From a bacterium (GTDB taxonomy: Bacteria > Planctomycetota > UBA1135 > UBA2386): a stretch of 64,000 nucleotides of DNA. Under the pieces are notes generated by a model, which saw only the letters and a program-made list of their open reading frames with translations, was not told the origin of the DNA and searched no databases. Shown one piece after another: positions 52,133 to 59,548 of this stretch (positions are counted from its first letter, which is position 1; each line of letters starts with the position of its first letter). The position numbers and the translations under genes are program-made. The stretch is from positions 372,001 to 436,000 of the forward strand of contig JAUILN010000008.1 of NCBI GenBank assembly GCA_030432695.1. Direction: 5' to 3'.

Positions 52133-52138
52133 GCTGGC

Positions 52139-53395
52139 ATGCGGTTGCGAACCGACCTGCCTCTCGCCGCGGTATCGTGCGGACTCGCCCTCCTCGCGAC
52201 GGCCTGCGAAGAACCGACGACGCACTCCCCTCGCGGTCTCCAGGAAGGACGCTACGTCGGGCACCTCGACGGCCCCGGCGGCCCGATCCCCTTCGTGCTC
52301 GAGGCCACCGCCGACGGCTCGGTCGCCGTCGTCGACCGCAACGAGACCGTCCCGCTGCGGATGCACTTGAACCCGGACCAGAGCATCGCGCTGCGCTTCG
52401 ACGTCGACTCGCAGATCGAGCTCAGGGAAGGCGCCGACGGGACCTGGGTCGGATCCTGGCAACTGGCACGGGGCGAACTCCCCGCGACCGAGATGCCCTG
52501 CTCGATGGCTCGCAGCATCGCGCCCCGCTTCACGCCTCCTGCCGACGTGCTCGCGGGTCTCGCAGAGCCACCGCTGCCGCTGCCGGAACGCTGGAGATGC
52601 ACGTTCTCGGGCACCGAGGGCACGGCCGTCGGGCTGTTCGCCACCACGCCACACGGCCGCGCGACCGGCACGTTCCTCACCCCGCTGGGTGACTACCGCT
52701 TCCTGGAGGGCACCTGGGACGGCGACACGCTGGTGCTGGCGTGTTTCGACGGAGCCCACGCGTTCCGCTTCGTCGCCCGCCTCGACGGCTCGGGCGATCT
52801 GGCAGGTGACTTCTGGTCGCGTGACTCGTGGCACGAGACCTTCGTCGCGACACCCGATCCGGGCGCGACCCTGGCCGATGGATTCGACGCGTCGAGCTTC
52901 CTCCCGGAGTACTCCCTGCACGCGCTCACCTTCCCGGACCTGAACGGCAGGCCGCGAGCCCTCGACGATCCCGAATTCCAGGGCGCTGCCCGGGTGCTGA
53001 TCGTGTTCGGTTCCTGGTGCCCGAACTGCCGCGATGCCACCCGACTCTGGGCCGACTGGGAGAAGCGTTACCGCTCGCGCGGCCTGAAGGTGCAGGGGCT
53101 CGCGTTCGAACGCAGCGCCGACCTCGAGCACGAGACCGACAAGCTCCGGGACTACGTCAGGCGCCAGGGCATCGAGTTCCCGGTCCTGATCGCGGGCCTG
53201 GCCGACAAGGCGAAGGCCAGCGAAGCCCTGCCGATCCTCGACCAGGTCCGCGCGTTCCCGACCACGATCTTCCTGGATGCCAACGACCGTGCGATCGCGG
53301 TGCACACGGGATTCACCGGACCGGCCGCGCCCGAGGAACATGCGGCACTGCGCGGGCGGTTCGAGCGACTGCTGGAGACCGCCCTCTCGCGCTGA
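52139..53395 (+). CDS. Lipoprotein with C-terminal thioredoxin-like (TlpA/ResA) domain
   Basis: A 418-residue lipoprotein. The signal LALLATACEEP has a lipobox at TAC (Cys23). Residues about 35-265 are beta-rich and of no clear family. From about residue 265 comes a TlpA-like thioredoxin fold: FPDLNGRPRALDD, the active site FGSWCPNCRDATRLW (CPNC), and the cis-Pro strand FPTTIFLDANDRAI. It probably reduces or exchanges thiols in the periplasm, for example for cytochrome c maturation, which would fit a cytochrome c'-like protein elsewhere in the window; that link is speculative. The start codon is 6 nt behind a -10 element. It follows the MinD-like gene by 35 bp on the same strand. Confidence 0.85.
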   Translation: MRLRTDLPLAAVSCGLALLATACEEPTTHSPRGLQEGRYVGHLDGPGGPIPFVLEATADGSVAVVDRNETVPLRMHLNPDQSIALRFDVDSQIELREGADGTWVGSWQLARGELPATEMPCSMARSIAPRFTPPADVLAGLAEPPLPLPERWRCTFSGTEGTAVGLFATTPHGRATGTFLTPLGDYRFLEGTWDGDTLVLACFDGAHAFRFVARLDGSGDLAGDFWSRDSWHETFVATPDPGATLADGFDASSFLPEYSLHALTFPDLNGRPRALDDPEFQGAARVLIVFGSWCPNCRDATRLWADWEKRYRSRGLKVQGLAFERSADLEHETDKLRDYVRRQGIEFPVLIAGLADKAKASEALPILDQVRAFPTTIFLDANDRAIAVHTGFTGPAAPEEHAALRGRFERLLETALSR

Positions 53396-53419
53396 AGCCG
53401 ATCGAGCGCGGCGATCGGA

Positions 53420-53731
53420 TCAGCCCGCGTCCTCCGACATCGCGCCGAGTGCCGCGAGCCCGTCCTGCATGCGCTCCGTTCCGGCTCGGATCGCACGCGC
53501 GATCGCGACCCGCGACACGATCGAGGTCGTGCGGGTCGCGAAGCCGTGACCGCGCGAGGCCAGCAATCCGAGCAGCCATCCGATCCCGACCCCGCCAACT
53601 GCCGAGCCACCGAGCATCGTGACCGGTCGATGCCGGACACACCCGGCAAGGCGTCCTCGCCCCCGCCGGAGCGCCGACTGCAAGCGGACGCGCACCTCCG
53701 CCTCCAGCTGGTCGAGTTCCGGGGTCTTCAT
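53420..53731 (-). CDS. Small YqjK-like protein with one glycine-rich membrane segment
   Basis: A 103-residue protein: charged N-terminal helix LDQLEAEVRVRLQSALRRGRGRL, then a Gly-rich hydrophobic segment (MLGGSAVGGVGIGWLLGLLA), then a basic helix. By size, topology and position (third in a YqjD-YqjE-YqjK order with a 4-nt overlap) it looks like the enterobacterial yqjK counterpart, although sequence similarity is not evident by eye. It probably sits in the inner membrane. Its role is unknown; the trio is linked to stationary phase in enterobacteria. Confidence 0.6.
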   Translation of the reverse strand: MKTPELDQLEAEVRVRLQSALRRGRGRLAGCVRHRPVTMLGGSAVGGVGIGWLLGLLASRGHGFATRTTSIVSRVAIARAIRAGTERMQDGLAALGAMSEDAG

Positions 53732-54255
53732 GCCGCCTCCTCCCGCTCCTCGCGGTGCGAGCGCAAGGCCGCCGCGGCGCGCTCGGCGAGCTGCCGGTCG
53801 CTGCGCCGGAACCGCAGGTAGACGCCACCCAGGATCACCGGTAGCGCGATGCCGGACGCGAACAGTGCTCCGGCCCACGGCGGCCAGTCGAACACCGCCG
53901 ATGCCGCGCCGGCGGCGCCCACGATCAGCAGCACGCTACCGCCCATCAGCACGCCGGACACGACGAGCAGGATGCCGAGGCTCACGGTGATCCGGCGGAT
54001 GCGGCGCCGCACGCCGAGATGTACACGCGCCAGCTTCACGATCGCGAGATCACCGAGGTTCTGTCCGGCCTGTTCCAGATCGGTCAGAAGCTCGCGCAGC
54101 TCGTCGGTCAGTGGACCGGCTCCCAGTGGACCGGCTCCGGGCCGCGCCGACCCGGCAACGGAATCGGAATCGGAATCGGCAGACGCCGGAGCATCCGTGG
54201 GAGCGCGCGGGTCGTCACCCAAGTGCTGCGAAGTGCCGTTCGAGGAAGCCGTCAT
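53728..54255 (-). CDS. Phage-holin-family superfamily III membrane protein (YqjE-like)
   Basis: A 175-residue protein. Residues 1-50 are an Asp/Ser/Gly/Pro-rich disordered tail containing short repeats. Residues about 50-80 (TDELRELLTDLEQAGQNLGDLAIVKLA) form the helix typical of the putative actinobacterial holin-X/YqjE family, followed by two hydrophobic helices (VSLGILLVVSGVLMGGSVLLIVGA and WAGALFASGIALPVILGGVYL) and a charged tail. Despite the family name no phage genes are near; in enterobacteria YqjE is encoded with YqjD and YqjK as here. The stop overlaps the next start by 4 nt. Confidence 0.78.
   Translation of the reverse strand: MTASSNGTSQHLGDDPRAPTDAPASADSDSDSVAGSARPGAGPLGAGPLTDELRELLTDLEQAGQNLGDLAIVKLARVHLGVRRRIRRITVSLGILLVVSGVLMGGSVLLIVGAAGAASAVFDWPPWAGALFASGIALPVILGGVYLRFRRSDRQLAERAAAALRSHREEREEAA
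54109..54138. repeat. 15-bp tandem repeat in the YqjE-like gene
   Basis: CAGTGGACCGGCTCC occurs twice in tandem (54109-54123, 54124-54138), encoding GAGPL-GAGPL on the minus strand. A further GGAATC hexamer repeat lies nearby (about 54159-54178, encoding DSDSDS). Both are in frame in the disordered N-terminal tail. Confidence 0.8.
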
Positions 54256-54303
54256 CCGGTCGCTGGCTGGCTGGGATTGCGGGAAGGGGAGCCGCCGCGT
54301 CGA

Positions 54304-54585
54304 TCAGTTCCGCCGGGCGATCAACATCCCGATCAGAATGCCGGCACCGGCCGTCCACAGCAGCGACTGCAGCGGACGCGCGCGAACCTGCGAACCGACC
54401 GCGTCGACCGCATGGTCGAAGCTGTCGCGCGCCTGCTCTGAGGTCTGCGCCACACGCTCGCGCACTTCGTCGCGGGCCGCGTGACCGAGGTCCTTCACGG
54501 AGTCCCCGACCGCACGTGCGTGTTCGGACAGCGGCTTGTCGTGGGTGTCGGCGGACTTCTTGGAAGATTGGGTCGAGGTCGTCAT
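54304..54585 (-). CDS. DUF883/YqjD-ElaB-like ribosome-associated membrane-anchored protein
   Basis: A 93-residue protein of the DUF883 family. A long amphipathic helix (about residues 20-65, SEHARAVGDSVKDLGHAARDEV) is followed by the family signature RPLQSLLWTAGAGILIGMLIARRN, a C-terminal tail anchor. Homologues YqjD and ElaB bind ribosomes and anchor them to the inner membrane in stationary phase. It is the first gene of the three-gene group, 48 bp before the YqjE-like gene. Confidence 0.88.
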   Translation of the reverse strand: MTTSTQSSKKSADTHDKPLSEHARAVGDSVKDLGHAARDEVRERVAQTSEQARDSFDHAVDAVGSQVRARPLQSLLWTAGAGILIGMLIARRN

Positions 54586-54907
54586 GGGTCATTCTCCATC
54601 GACACCGGCTCGAACGGCCGGGCGATCGTCAACCGGCCGACTTCAAGCCCCGTACCTCCGCCCCCCGATGGCGGTTCCCGCTCGCGCCGAATCGCCCGGC
54701 GAGTCCGGCCGACGGCCGACTCCACGCCGTCCGAGCGCCAGCGCGCGGCGATGAAGTCACCACCCGACGCCAGCGATCGGGTGTGAAGGGCACCGGAAGA
54801 ATGCACAACCCTCACCGCCGGCACGGCGTCGATCGACCACCGAGACGCGAGCACGGGGCTCTCGCGCAGCTTCACGCCTCGGCATGTGCCTTGCGCGGCC
54901 TCGTGCC
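54586..54907. promoter_or_regulatory. 322-bp divergent intergenic region (yqjD-like / sodC)
   Basis: No gene is apparent. It must contain the promoters for the yqjD-like trio (minus) and for sodC (plus). I cannot pick out convincing -35/-10 pairs or operators. The sodC start is preceded by no strong ribosome-binding site. Confidence 0.4.
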
Positions 54908-55597
54908 ATGCGGACCAACCAATCACATACAGCCGTCCCCGCACTCGCCGCACTGGCACTCGCCGCACTAGCGCCACTCGCCCTTCTCGGCTGCAAGCCC
55001 GCGACCGACGCGCGCGCCGCCGGGTCGCCCCGCGGAGCTGCCACGCAGGAGACGGACGAGGCCGATCCCCGGACGAATCAGGCGACGACGAATCGCGCTA
55101 CGGCGAACCAGGACGAGGCGAACCAGAACCCGGAGGAGAACGCGGCCACGAGAGCCGTCGCCATCCTTCGTGCGGTGGGCGACTCGGGGGTGACGGGCTC
55201 GATCCACTTCGAGACGACCGAGGACGGACTCCGGATCACCGGCGACGTCCGCGGCCTGGAACCGGGTGAGCACGGCTTCCACATCCACCAGTTCGGCGAC
55301 CTCACCGCCACAGAGGATGGCACTTCGGCCGGCGGACACTTCGCACCCGAAGGCCACGACCACGGCGCGCCCGACGCCGACCAGCGTCACGTCGGCGATC
55401 TCGGCAACATCGAAGCCGACGGCTCGGGCAATGCGGCGGTCGACAAGGTCGACGACGTCGTCGCGCTGACCGGTCCGCACTCGATCCTCGGCCGCGCGGT
55501 GGTCGTCCACGCCGGCAAGGACACCTTCCAGGGCAAGTCCGGCGAGGCCGGTGATCGGGTCGCGTTCGGCGTGATCGGCATCGCCGAGGCCGACTGA
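54908..55597 (+). CDS. sodC: Cu/Zn superoxide dismutase lipoprotein lacking the usual disulfide cysteines
   Basis: A 229-residue lipoprotein (lipobox LLGC, Cys29) with an Asn/Thr/Glu-rich linker to about residue 80. The SodC fold follows: GEHGFHIHQFGDLTA, TSAGGHFAPEGHDHG, RHVGDLGNIEADGSG, AVVVHAGKDTF and GDRVAFGVIGIAE. The copper and zinc ligands appear complete (four Cu His, Zn His plus Asp of GDLG), as is the active-site Arg. Both cysteines of the canonical intrasubunit disulfide are missing: CTSAG is here GTSAG, and the C-terminal ACGVIG is AFGVIG. It converts superoxide to peroxide in the periplasm. The ATG at 54908 is chosen for its signal peptide. Confidence 0.9.
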   Translation: MRTNQSHTAVPALAALALAALAPLALLGCKPATDARAAGSPRGAATQETDEADPRTNQATTNRATANQDEANQNPEENAATRAVAILRAVGDSGVTGSIHFETTEDGLRITGDVRGLEPGEHGFHIHQFGDLTATEDGTSAGGHFAPEGHDHGAPDADQRHVGDLGNIEADGSGNAAVDKVDDVVALTGPHSILGRAVVVHAGKDTFQGKSGEAGDRVAFGVIGIAEAD

Positions 55598-55634
55598 TCG
55601 GCCGACGCGATCGGCGGATGATCGGATGCTCGCG

Positions 55635-56594
55635 CTACTTGATCGGTAGATCGAAGTCCGGATGCCGGCACACCTGCCGCCGCTTCAGACAGTAGGGCAG
55701 GTTCCAGAGCGCATTGATCGTGGCCTTGCAGCAGATCCAGTATCCGCCCGGCACCGACTTGATGTTGTCGAACAGGCCGATCGTGCCGACCGCGTCCGAC
55801 ACCTCGCCGCCCTGGCCCTGGCCCTTGCCTCCGAGTCCCTTCCTCAGGAACACGAACGGGAACGCCAGGACCTTCGACCAGGGCAGGTACTTGAACGCCC
55901 AGAGCCAGAAGTTGCGGACGTGGTAGTAGAGGCTGCGCTTGCCGTGGCGCATCCCGAACGGCGCCTTGTGGAACACCTCGATGCCGGGCTCCATCTTGAC
56001 CCGGTAGCCGAGGTTCAACAGCCGCGTGGTGAGGTCGCGCTCGTTGCCGAAGATGAAAAAGTGCTGGTCGTAGAAGCCGGCCTTGCGCAGCGCGTCGCCG
56101 CGCGCCATCGAGCCGCAGCCGCGAAACGTCGACAGGTAGCGCGGCGTGTTGACCTCGGCCGAGTCCTTGTACCAATCGGGCATCTCGGGCTCGATCACCT
56201 TGGGCGAGACGATCGCGGTGGTCGGCGGCTCGGCGTCGAACGCAGCGAGCATCTGCGCGACGAAGTCCGCGGGTAGCACCACGTCGTCGTCGAGGATGCC
56301 GACGAAGTCGCCCCAGGCCGAGGAGAAGCCGATGTTGAAGGTCTCGCAGGCGCCGTAGGCCGAGTGGGGCATGCGGATCAGCTGCACCTCGGGGAACTCG
56401 GTGACCACCATCTCGGGCGTGCCGTCGTGGCTGTCGTTGTCGACGACCACCACCTGGTCGGCCTTCACGGTCTGGGCACGGATCGAGGCGAGGTTCTCGC
56501 GCAGGTCATCCTTGCGGTTCCACACCGAGATCACCAGCGAGACCGTCGGGCGGCCGGCGCGGGCCGCGGACTGGGGTGAATCCGGGGTGCTCAT
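55635..56594 (-). CDS. Glycosyltransferase family 2
   Basis: A 319-residue GT-A enzyme. VSLVISVWNRKDDLRENLASI opens the fold; VVVVDNDSHDGTPEMV and the metal-binding GILDDDVVLPADFV are the donor-site motifs; FRGCGSMARGDALRKAGFYDQHFFIFGNERDLTTRLLNLGY is the acceptor-side ED-like region, here NERD. It is the last gene of the minus-strand ABC-type polysaccharide operon, overlapping the PIG-L gene start/stop by 4 nt. It probably adds one sugar of the polymer; donor and acceptor unknown. A C-terminal WICCKATINALWNLPY segment may be membrane-associated. Confidence 0.86.
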   Translation of the reverse strand: MSTPDSPQSAARAGRPTVSLVISVWNRKDDLRENLASIRAQTVKADQVVVVDNDSHDGTPEMVVTEFPEVQLIRMPHSAYGACETFNIGFSSAWGDFVGILDDDVVLPADFVAQMLAAFDAEPPTTAIVSPKVIEPEMPDWYKDSAEVNTPRYLSTFRGCGSMARGDALRKAGFYDQHFFIFGNERDLTTRLLNLGYRVKMEPGIEVFHKAPFGMRHGKRSLYYHVRNFWLWAFKYLPWSKVLAFPFVFLRKGLGGKGQGQGGEVSDAVGTIGLFDNIKSVPGGYWICCKATINALWNLPYCLKRRQVCRHPDFDLPIK

Positions 56595-57343
56595 GCTTCG
56601 GTCTCCTGAGCGCCGTCGTCGCGTAGCAGACGTCGGAACAGCCGCTCGGCGAGCCGCCGCACCTCCGGCAGCTCTGCGGGCCGCAGATCGGCGAACAGCT
56701 CGGCGTGCTGGATGGCGAGATCCTCGACGTTGACCGTGGCCGCATGGTCACGGCCGCGGATCTTGCCGCGCCAGTCGTTGTCGGCGATCTGGCTCTGGAA
56801 CGCCGAGAGCGCGCGCTGCTTCTGCTCCACGAACGCCCCCATCTCGAACATCGTTCCGCCGCAGACCACCTGGTTGACCCCGTAGAGCAGGCAGCGGCAG
56901 TCGTCCGCGAGTTCGTGGGCCGCCGCGGCGGTGGCCGCGGCGAGCGCCCGGTGGTCGCGGTGCGCCTCGGTGAAGAAGAACGAGTAGAGCGTCTGCGGGG
57001 CGATCTCGCGGAACAGCCCTCGCAGCGCCGCGGCGACGCCGTCGAGGTGCTCGGGCAGGGAGCCGTCGGGGAAGTCGAGGCTGCGCACGTCGTCGATCCC
57101 GAGGACCGCCAGCGCCTCGCGACCCTCCCGACGCCGCACTGCGCGGATGTCGGCCTCGCGACCGCTCGGGTCACCGAGCGCGCCGTCGGTGAGATGCACG
57201 ACGGTAACCGGATGACCCTGCGCGCGGTGCCACGCCAGCATGCCTCCGGCCCCGATCACCTCGTCGTCCGGGTGGGCAGCGAGCACCAACACCGGCGGCC
57301 GCAGCGCCTCCTTGGGCAGGAGCGGTGGGAACAGATGATTCAC
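56591..57343 (-). CDS. PIG-L family N-acetylglucosaminyl deacetylase
   Basis: A 250-residue LmbE/PIG-L metallo-hydrolase. The zinc-binding signature is VLAAHPDDEVIGAGGMLAWH, with the third histidine in the TEAHRDHRALAA region. It probably removes an N-acetyl group from a GlcNAc-type residue of the polysaccharide or its precursor. Start is a GTG (57343) overlapping the next gene's stop by 4 nt, so it is coupled to the GT4 gene upstream and the GT2 gene downstream. Length and motifs are normal. Confidence 0.9.
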   Translation of the reverse strand: MNHLFPPLLPKEALRPPVLVLAAHPDDEVIGAGGMLAWHRAQGHPVTVVHLTDGALGDPSGREADIRAVRRREGREALAVLGIDDVRSLDFPDGSLPEHLDGVAAALRGLFREIAPQTLYSFFFTEAHRDHRALAAATAAAAHELADDCRCLLYGVNQVVCGGTMFEMGAFVEQKQRALSAFQSQIADNDWRGKIRGRDHAATVNVEDLAIQHAELFADLRPAELPEVRRLAERLFRRLLRDDGAQETEA

Positions 57344-58602
57344 GATTCGATCTCCCGGTCCGACGCCAGGTTTGCTCGCTCCGCCAGGATCTCGCGGTAC
57401 AGGTCACGATGCCGTCGCGCGCTGTCACCGATCGCCGCGAAGTGATCGGGCAGACCCCGGCGCAACTCGTCCAGAGCACGAGGCTGTCGGACCAGCCGCC
57501 GCAGGGTGTTGGCCAGGGGGCCGAGTTCATCGACCGCCACCACCGCGCCGCCCCGACCGATCCGCTCGGCCAGGGCCCCGCGGTCGCTGACCACCACCGG
57601 CACGCCGCGCGCCAACGCCTCCTCGACGACCAACCCGTAGGTCTCCTCGCAGAGACTCGGGAACACCGCGAGGTCGAGGGAGCGGGCCGGGTGACGGCCA
57701 TCGGAGGAGACGTCGTAGCCGCCGTGCACGTGCAGCGGCAGGCCGAACTCGGCGGCCTTGTCACGCACGGTCGCCTCGAACGCGGCGTCGAGGAAGCGAC
57801 CGTGGAGGTGCAGCTCCAGGCCCGGGATCCCGCGGCATGCCCAGACCAACAACAGCACACCCTTCTCCTCGACCAGGTTGCCGAAGGTGCCGACCCGCAC
57901 CACGCCCGGCGGACCTGGCTCGTGGTCGGCCGTGCCGACCGGCTCCAGCAGGCCGTGCGGCACCACCTCGACCGGCCCGTTCCAGGGCAGATGCTCGGCG
58001 ATGCGCGAGGCACAGCTGCGACTCGGCACGGTGATCCGATCGGCCGCAGCGAGCTCGGCACGCAGCTCCGCGTCGCGAGCAGCGAGGCCGGCCCGCGCGG
58101 CTGCCTCGTCGAGCGCCGGCAGCCCCTGGCGGACGCAGGCGACGCATTCCTCACGGCCGGCGCCCACCGGGCAGTGGATGCCCTGGGGAGCACGGCGGAA
58201 GAACCGCGGGCAGGTCGTCCACACGTCGTGCAGGGTCGCGACCGTGGCGATGCCCAGGCGTCGCGCGGCACGCAGTAGCCCGGTCGACAGCAGCGCCCAA
58301 TGATGCAGGTGTACGACCTCGGGCCGGACCTCGTCGAGGACCCGCTCGCAGACCTCCAGAACCCGGGAGCGACTCAGGTCGAGGCCGTAGGTCTCGCCAG
58401 CGAGTCGCGGCACGCGCCGGACCGGAACCCCCTGGAACTCTTCGTCGAGCACGTCCAGGCCGACATGCGAACGGTCGGAGCCGGAGAGCACCGTGACCTG
58501 GTCTCCTGCGGCGACGAGGTGCGCACCCAACGCGGCGATCACCCGCTCGGTGCCGCCCAGGAACTCCGGGGGGAAGTTCGGACTGACGAACAGGACGTTC
58601 AT
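57340..58602 (-). CDS. Glycosyltransferase family 4 (GT-B fold)
   Basis: A 420-residue GT4 enzyme. The glycine-rich N terminus is LFVSPNFPPEFLGGTERVIAALG. HLHHWALLSTGLLRAARRLGIATVATLHDVW is the acceptor-domain His region. The donor-site motif is FPSLCEETYGLVVEEALARGVPVVVSDRGALAE (E-x7-E). VGTFGNLVEEKGVLLLVWA begins the C-terminal Rossmann domain. A Cys cluster at about 145-160 (CPVGAGREECVACVRQG) is the conserved CxxC insertion seen in related GT4 enzymes and may bind metal. It starts at an ATG 1 nt before the stop of the following GT2 gene. Confidence 0.88.
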   Translation of the reverse strand: MNVLFVSPNFPPEFLGGTERVIAALGAHLVAAGDQVTVLSGSDRSHVGLDVLDEEFQGVPVRRVPRLAGETYGLDLSRSRVLEVCERVLDEVRPEVVHLHHWALLSTGLLRAARRLGIATVATLHDVWTTCPRFFRRAPQGIHCPVGAGREECVACVRQGLPALDEAAARAGLAARDAELRAELAAADRITVPSRSCASRIAEHLPWNGPVEVVPHGLLEPVGTADHEPGPPGVVRVGTFGNLVEEKGVLLLVWACRGIPGLELHLHGRFLDAAFEATVRDKAAEFGLPLHVHGGYDVSSDGRHPARSLDLAVFPSLCEETYGLVVEEALARGVPVVVSDRGALAERIGRGGAVVAVDELGPLANTLRRLVRQPRALDELRRGLPDHFAAIGDSARRHRDLYREILAERANLASDREIES

Positions 58603-58603
58603 C

Positions 58604-59548
58604 TCAGGAGGTCCCCCGCCCGAGGATCTCGCGGACGGCGTCGCGCAGGTGATCGCGCTCGGCCTTGGCGCGTCCCGGGTCGGTCGGATTGCGACGCCCG
58701 GCCGCGACCCACTCCTGCCAGGCTCGCATCCGCACGCACAGCCGGATGTAGGGCATCACCCAGCCGCCGTAGTGCTTGCGGTAGTAGGCCATGCGGTTCC
58801 GATGCCACATCACCAGGAACTTCTGGAACCCGCGCGTCGACGCCCCTTCGTGGTGCATCACTTCGGCCTCGGCGACGTAGCGGATCCGCCGGCCGCGTGA
58901 CCACAGCCGCCGGCAGATGTCGACGTCGTTGAAGAACAGCCACAGTTCCTCGTCGAGACCGCCGAGCTCCTGGTACTCGGCCGTGCGCATCACGCAGCAC
59001 GCGCCGGGTGGTTGGTCCACGTCACGCGACGACAGGTGGTCGAAGTCGCGCATGTGGTAGCGGTGTTCGACCAGGCTGCCCGGCCAGAACCGGCCCCAGA
59101 AGGTGTCGAAGCACCACGCGGTGGCGAGACCGGGAAACCGCATGCAGGCGGTCTGCACCCGGCCGTCGGGGTGCACCAGCCGCGGCGCGGCCATGCCGTA
59201 GTCGGGATGCTCGAGGAGCCAGTCGACGAGTTGGTCGAGGGCACCCGCCCGCACCTCGGTGTCGGAGTTCAACAGACACAGGAACTCTCCCGTCGCCAGA
59301 CGCGCACCCTGGTTGTTGCCACCCGAGTAGCCCGCGTTCTCGGTATTGCGGACCAGCACGACCTGGGGATAGGCGGCGGCGATCGCGTCGGCCGAGCCAT
59401 CGTGGCTGGCATTGTCGATGACCACGATCTCCCGGGAGTGGCGCGGCGCCTCGGCGAACAAGGCGTGAAGACAGGCGAGCGTCAGGTCCTTCGTGTTCCA
59501 CGACAGGACCACCACCGACAGTCGGGGCCGTGTCACGTCGCCGCTCAT
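58604..59548 (-). CDS. Glycosyltransferase family 2 (rhamnosyltransferase-like)
   Basis: A 314-residue GT2 enzyme. Motifs: LSVVVLSWNTKDLTLACLHAL, IVVIDNASHDGSADAI, NAGYSGGNNQGARLATGEFLCLLNSDTEV (donor site, NSD as metal motif) and LDEELWLFFNDVDICRRLWSRGRRIRYVAEAEVMHHEG (catalytic-side ND plus conserved His). This is the WbbL/rhamnosyltransferase-like group. The ATG at 59548 overlaps the upstream stop by 4 nt and is chosen because the fold begins seven residues later. The C terminus is Arg/Glu-rich. Confidence 0.87.
   Translation of the reverse strand: MSGDVTRPRLSVVVLSWNTKDLTLACLHALFAEAPRHSREIVVIDNASHDGSADAIAAAYPQVVLVRNTENAGYSGGNNQGARLATGEFLCLLNSDTEVRAGALDQLVDWLLEHPDYGMAAPRLVHPDGRVQTACMRFPGLATAWCFDTFWGRFWPGSLVEHRYHMRDFDHLSSRDVDQPPGACCVMRTAEYQELGGLDEELWLFFNDVDICRRLWSRGRRIRYVAEAEVMHHEGASTRGFQKFLVMWHRNRMAYYRKHYGGWVMPYIRLCVRMRAWQEWVAAGRRNPTDPGRAKAERDHLRDAVREILGRGTS

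Noticed and set aside
53728..54255. Prophage remnant because of the holin-family protein
   Set aside because: No other phage gene is near, and the order matches the chromosomal YqjD/YqjE/YqjK group.
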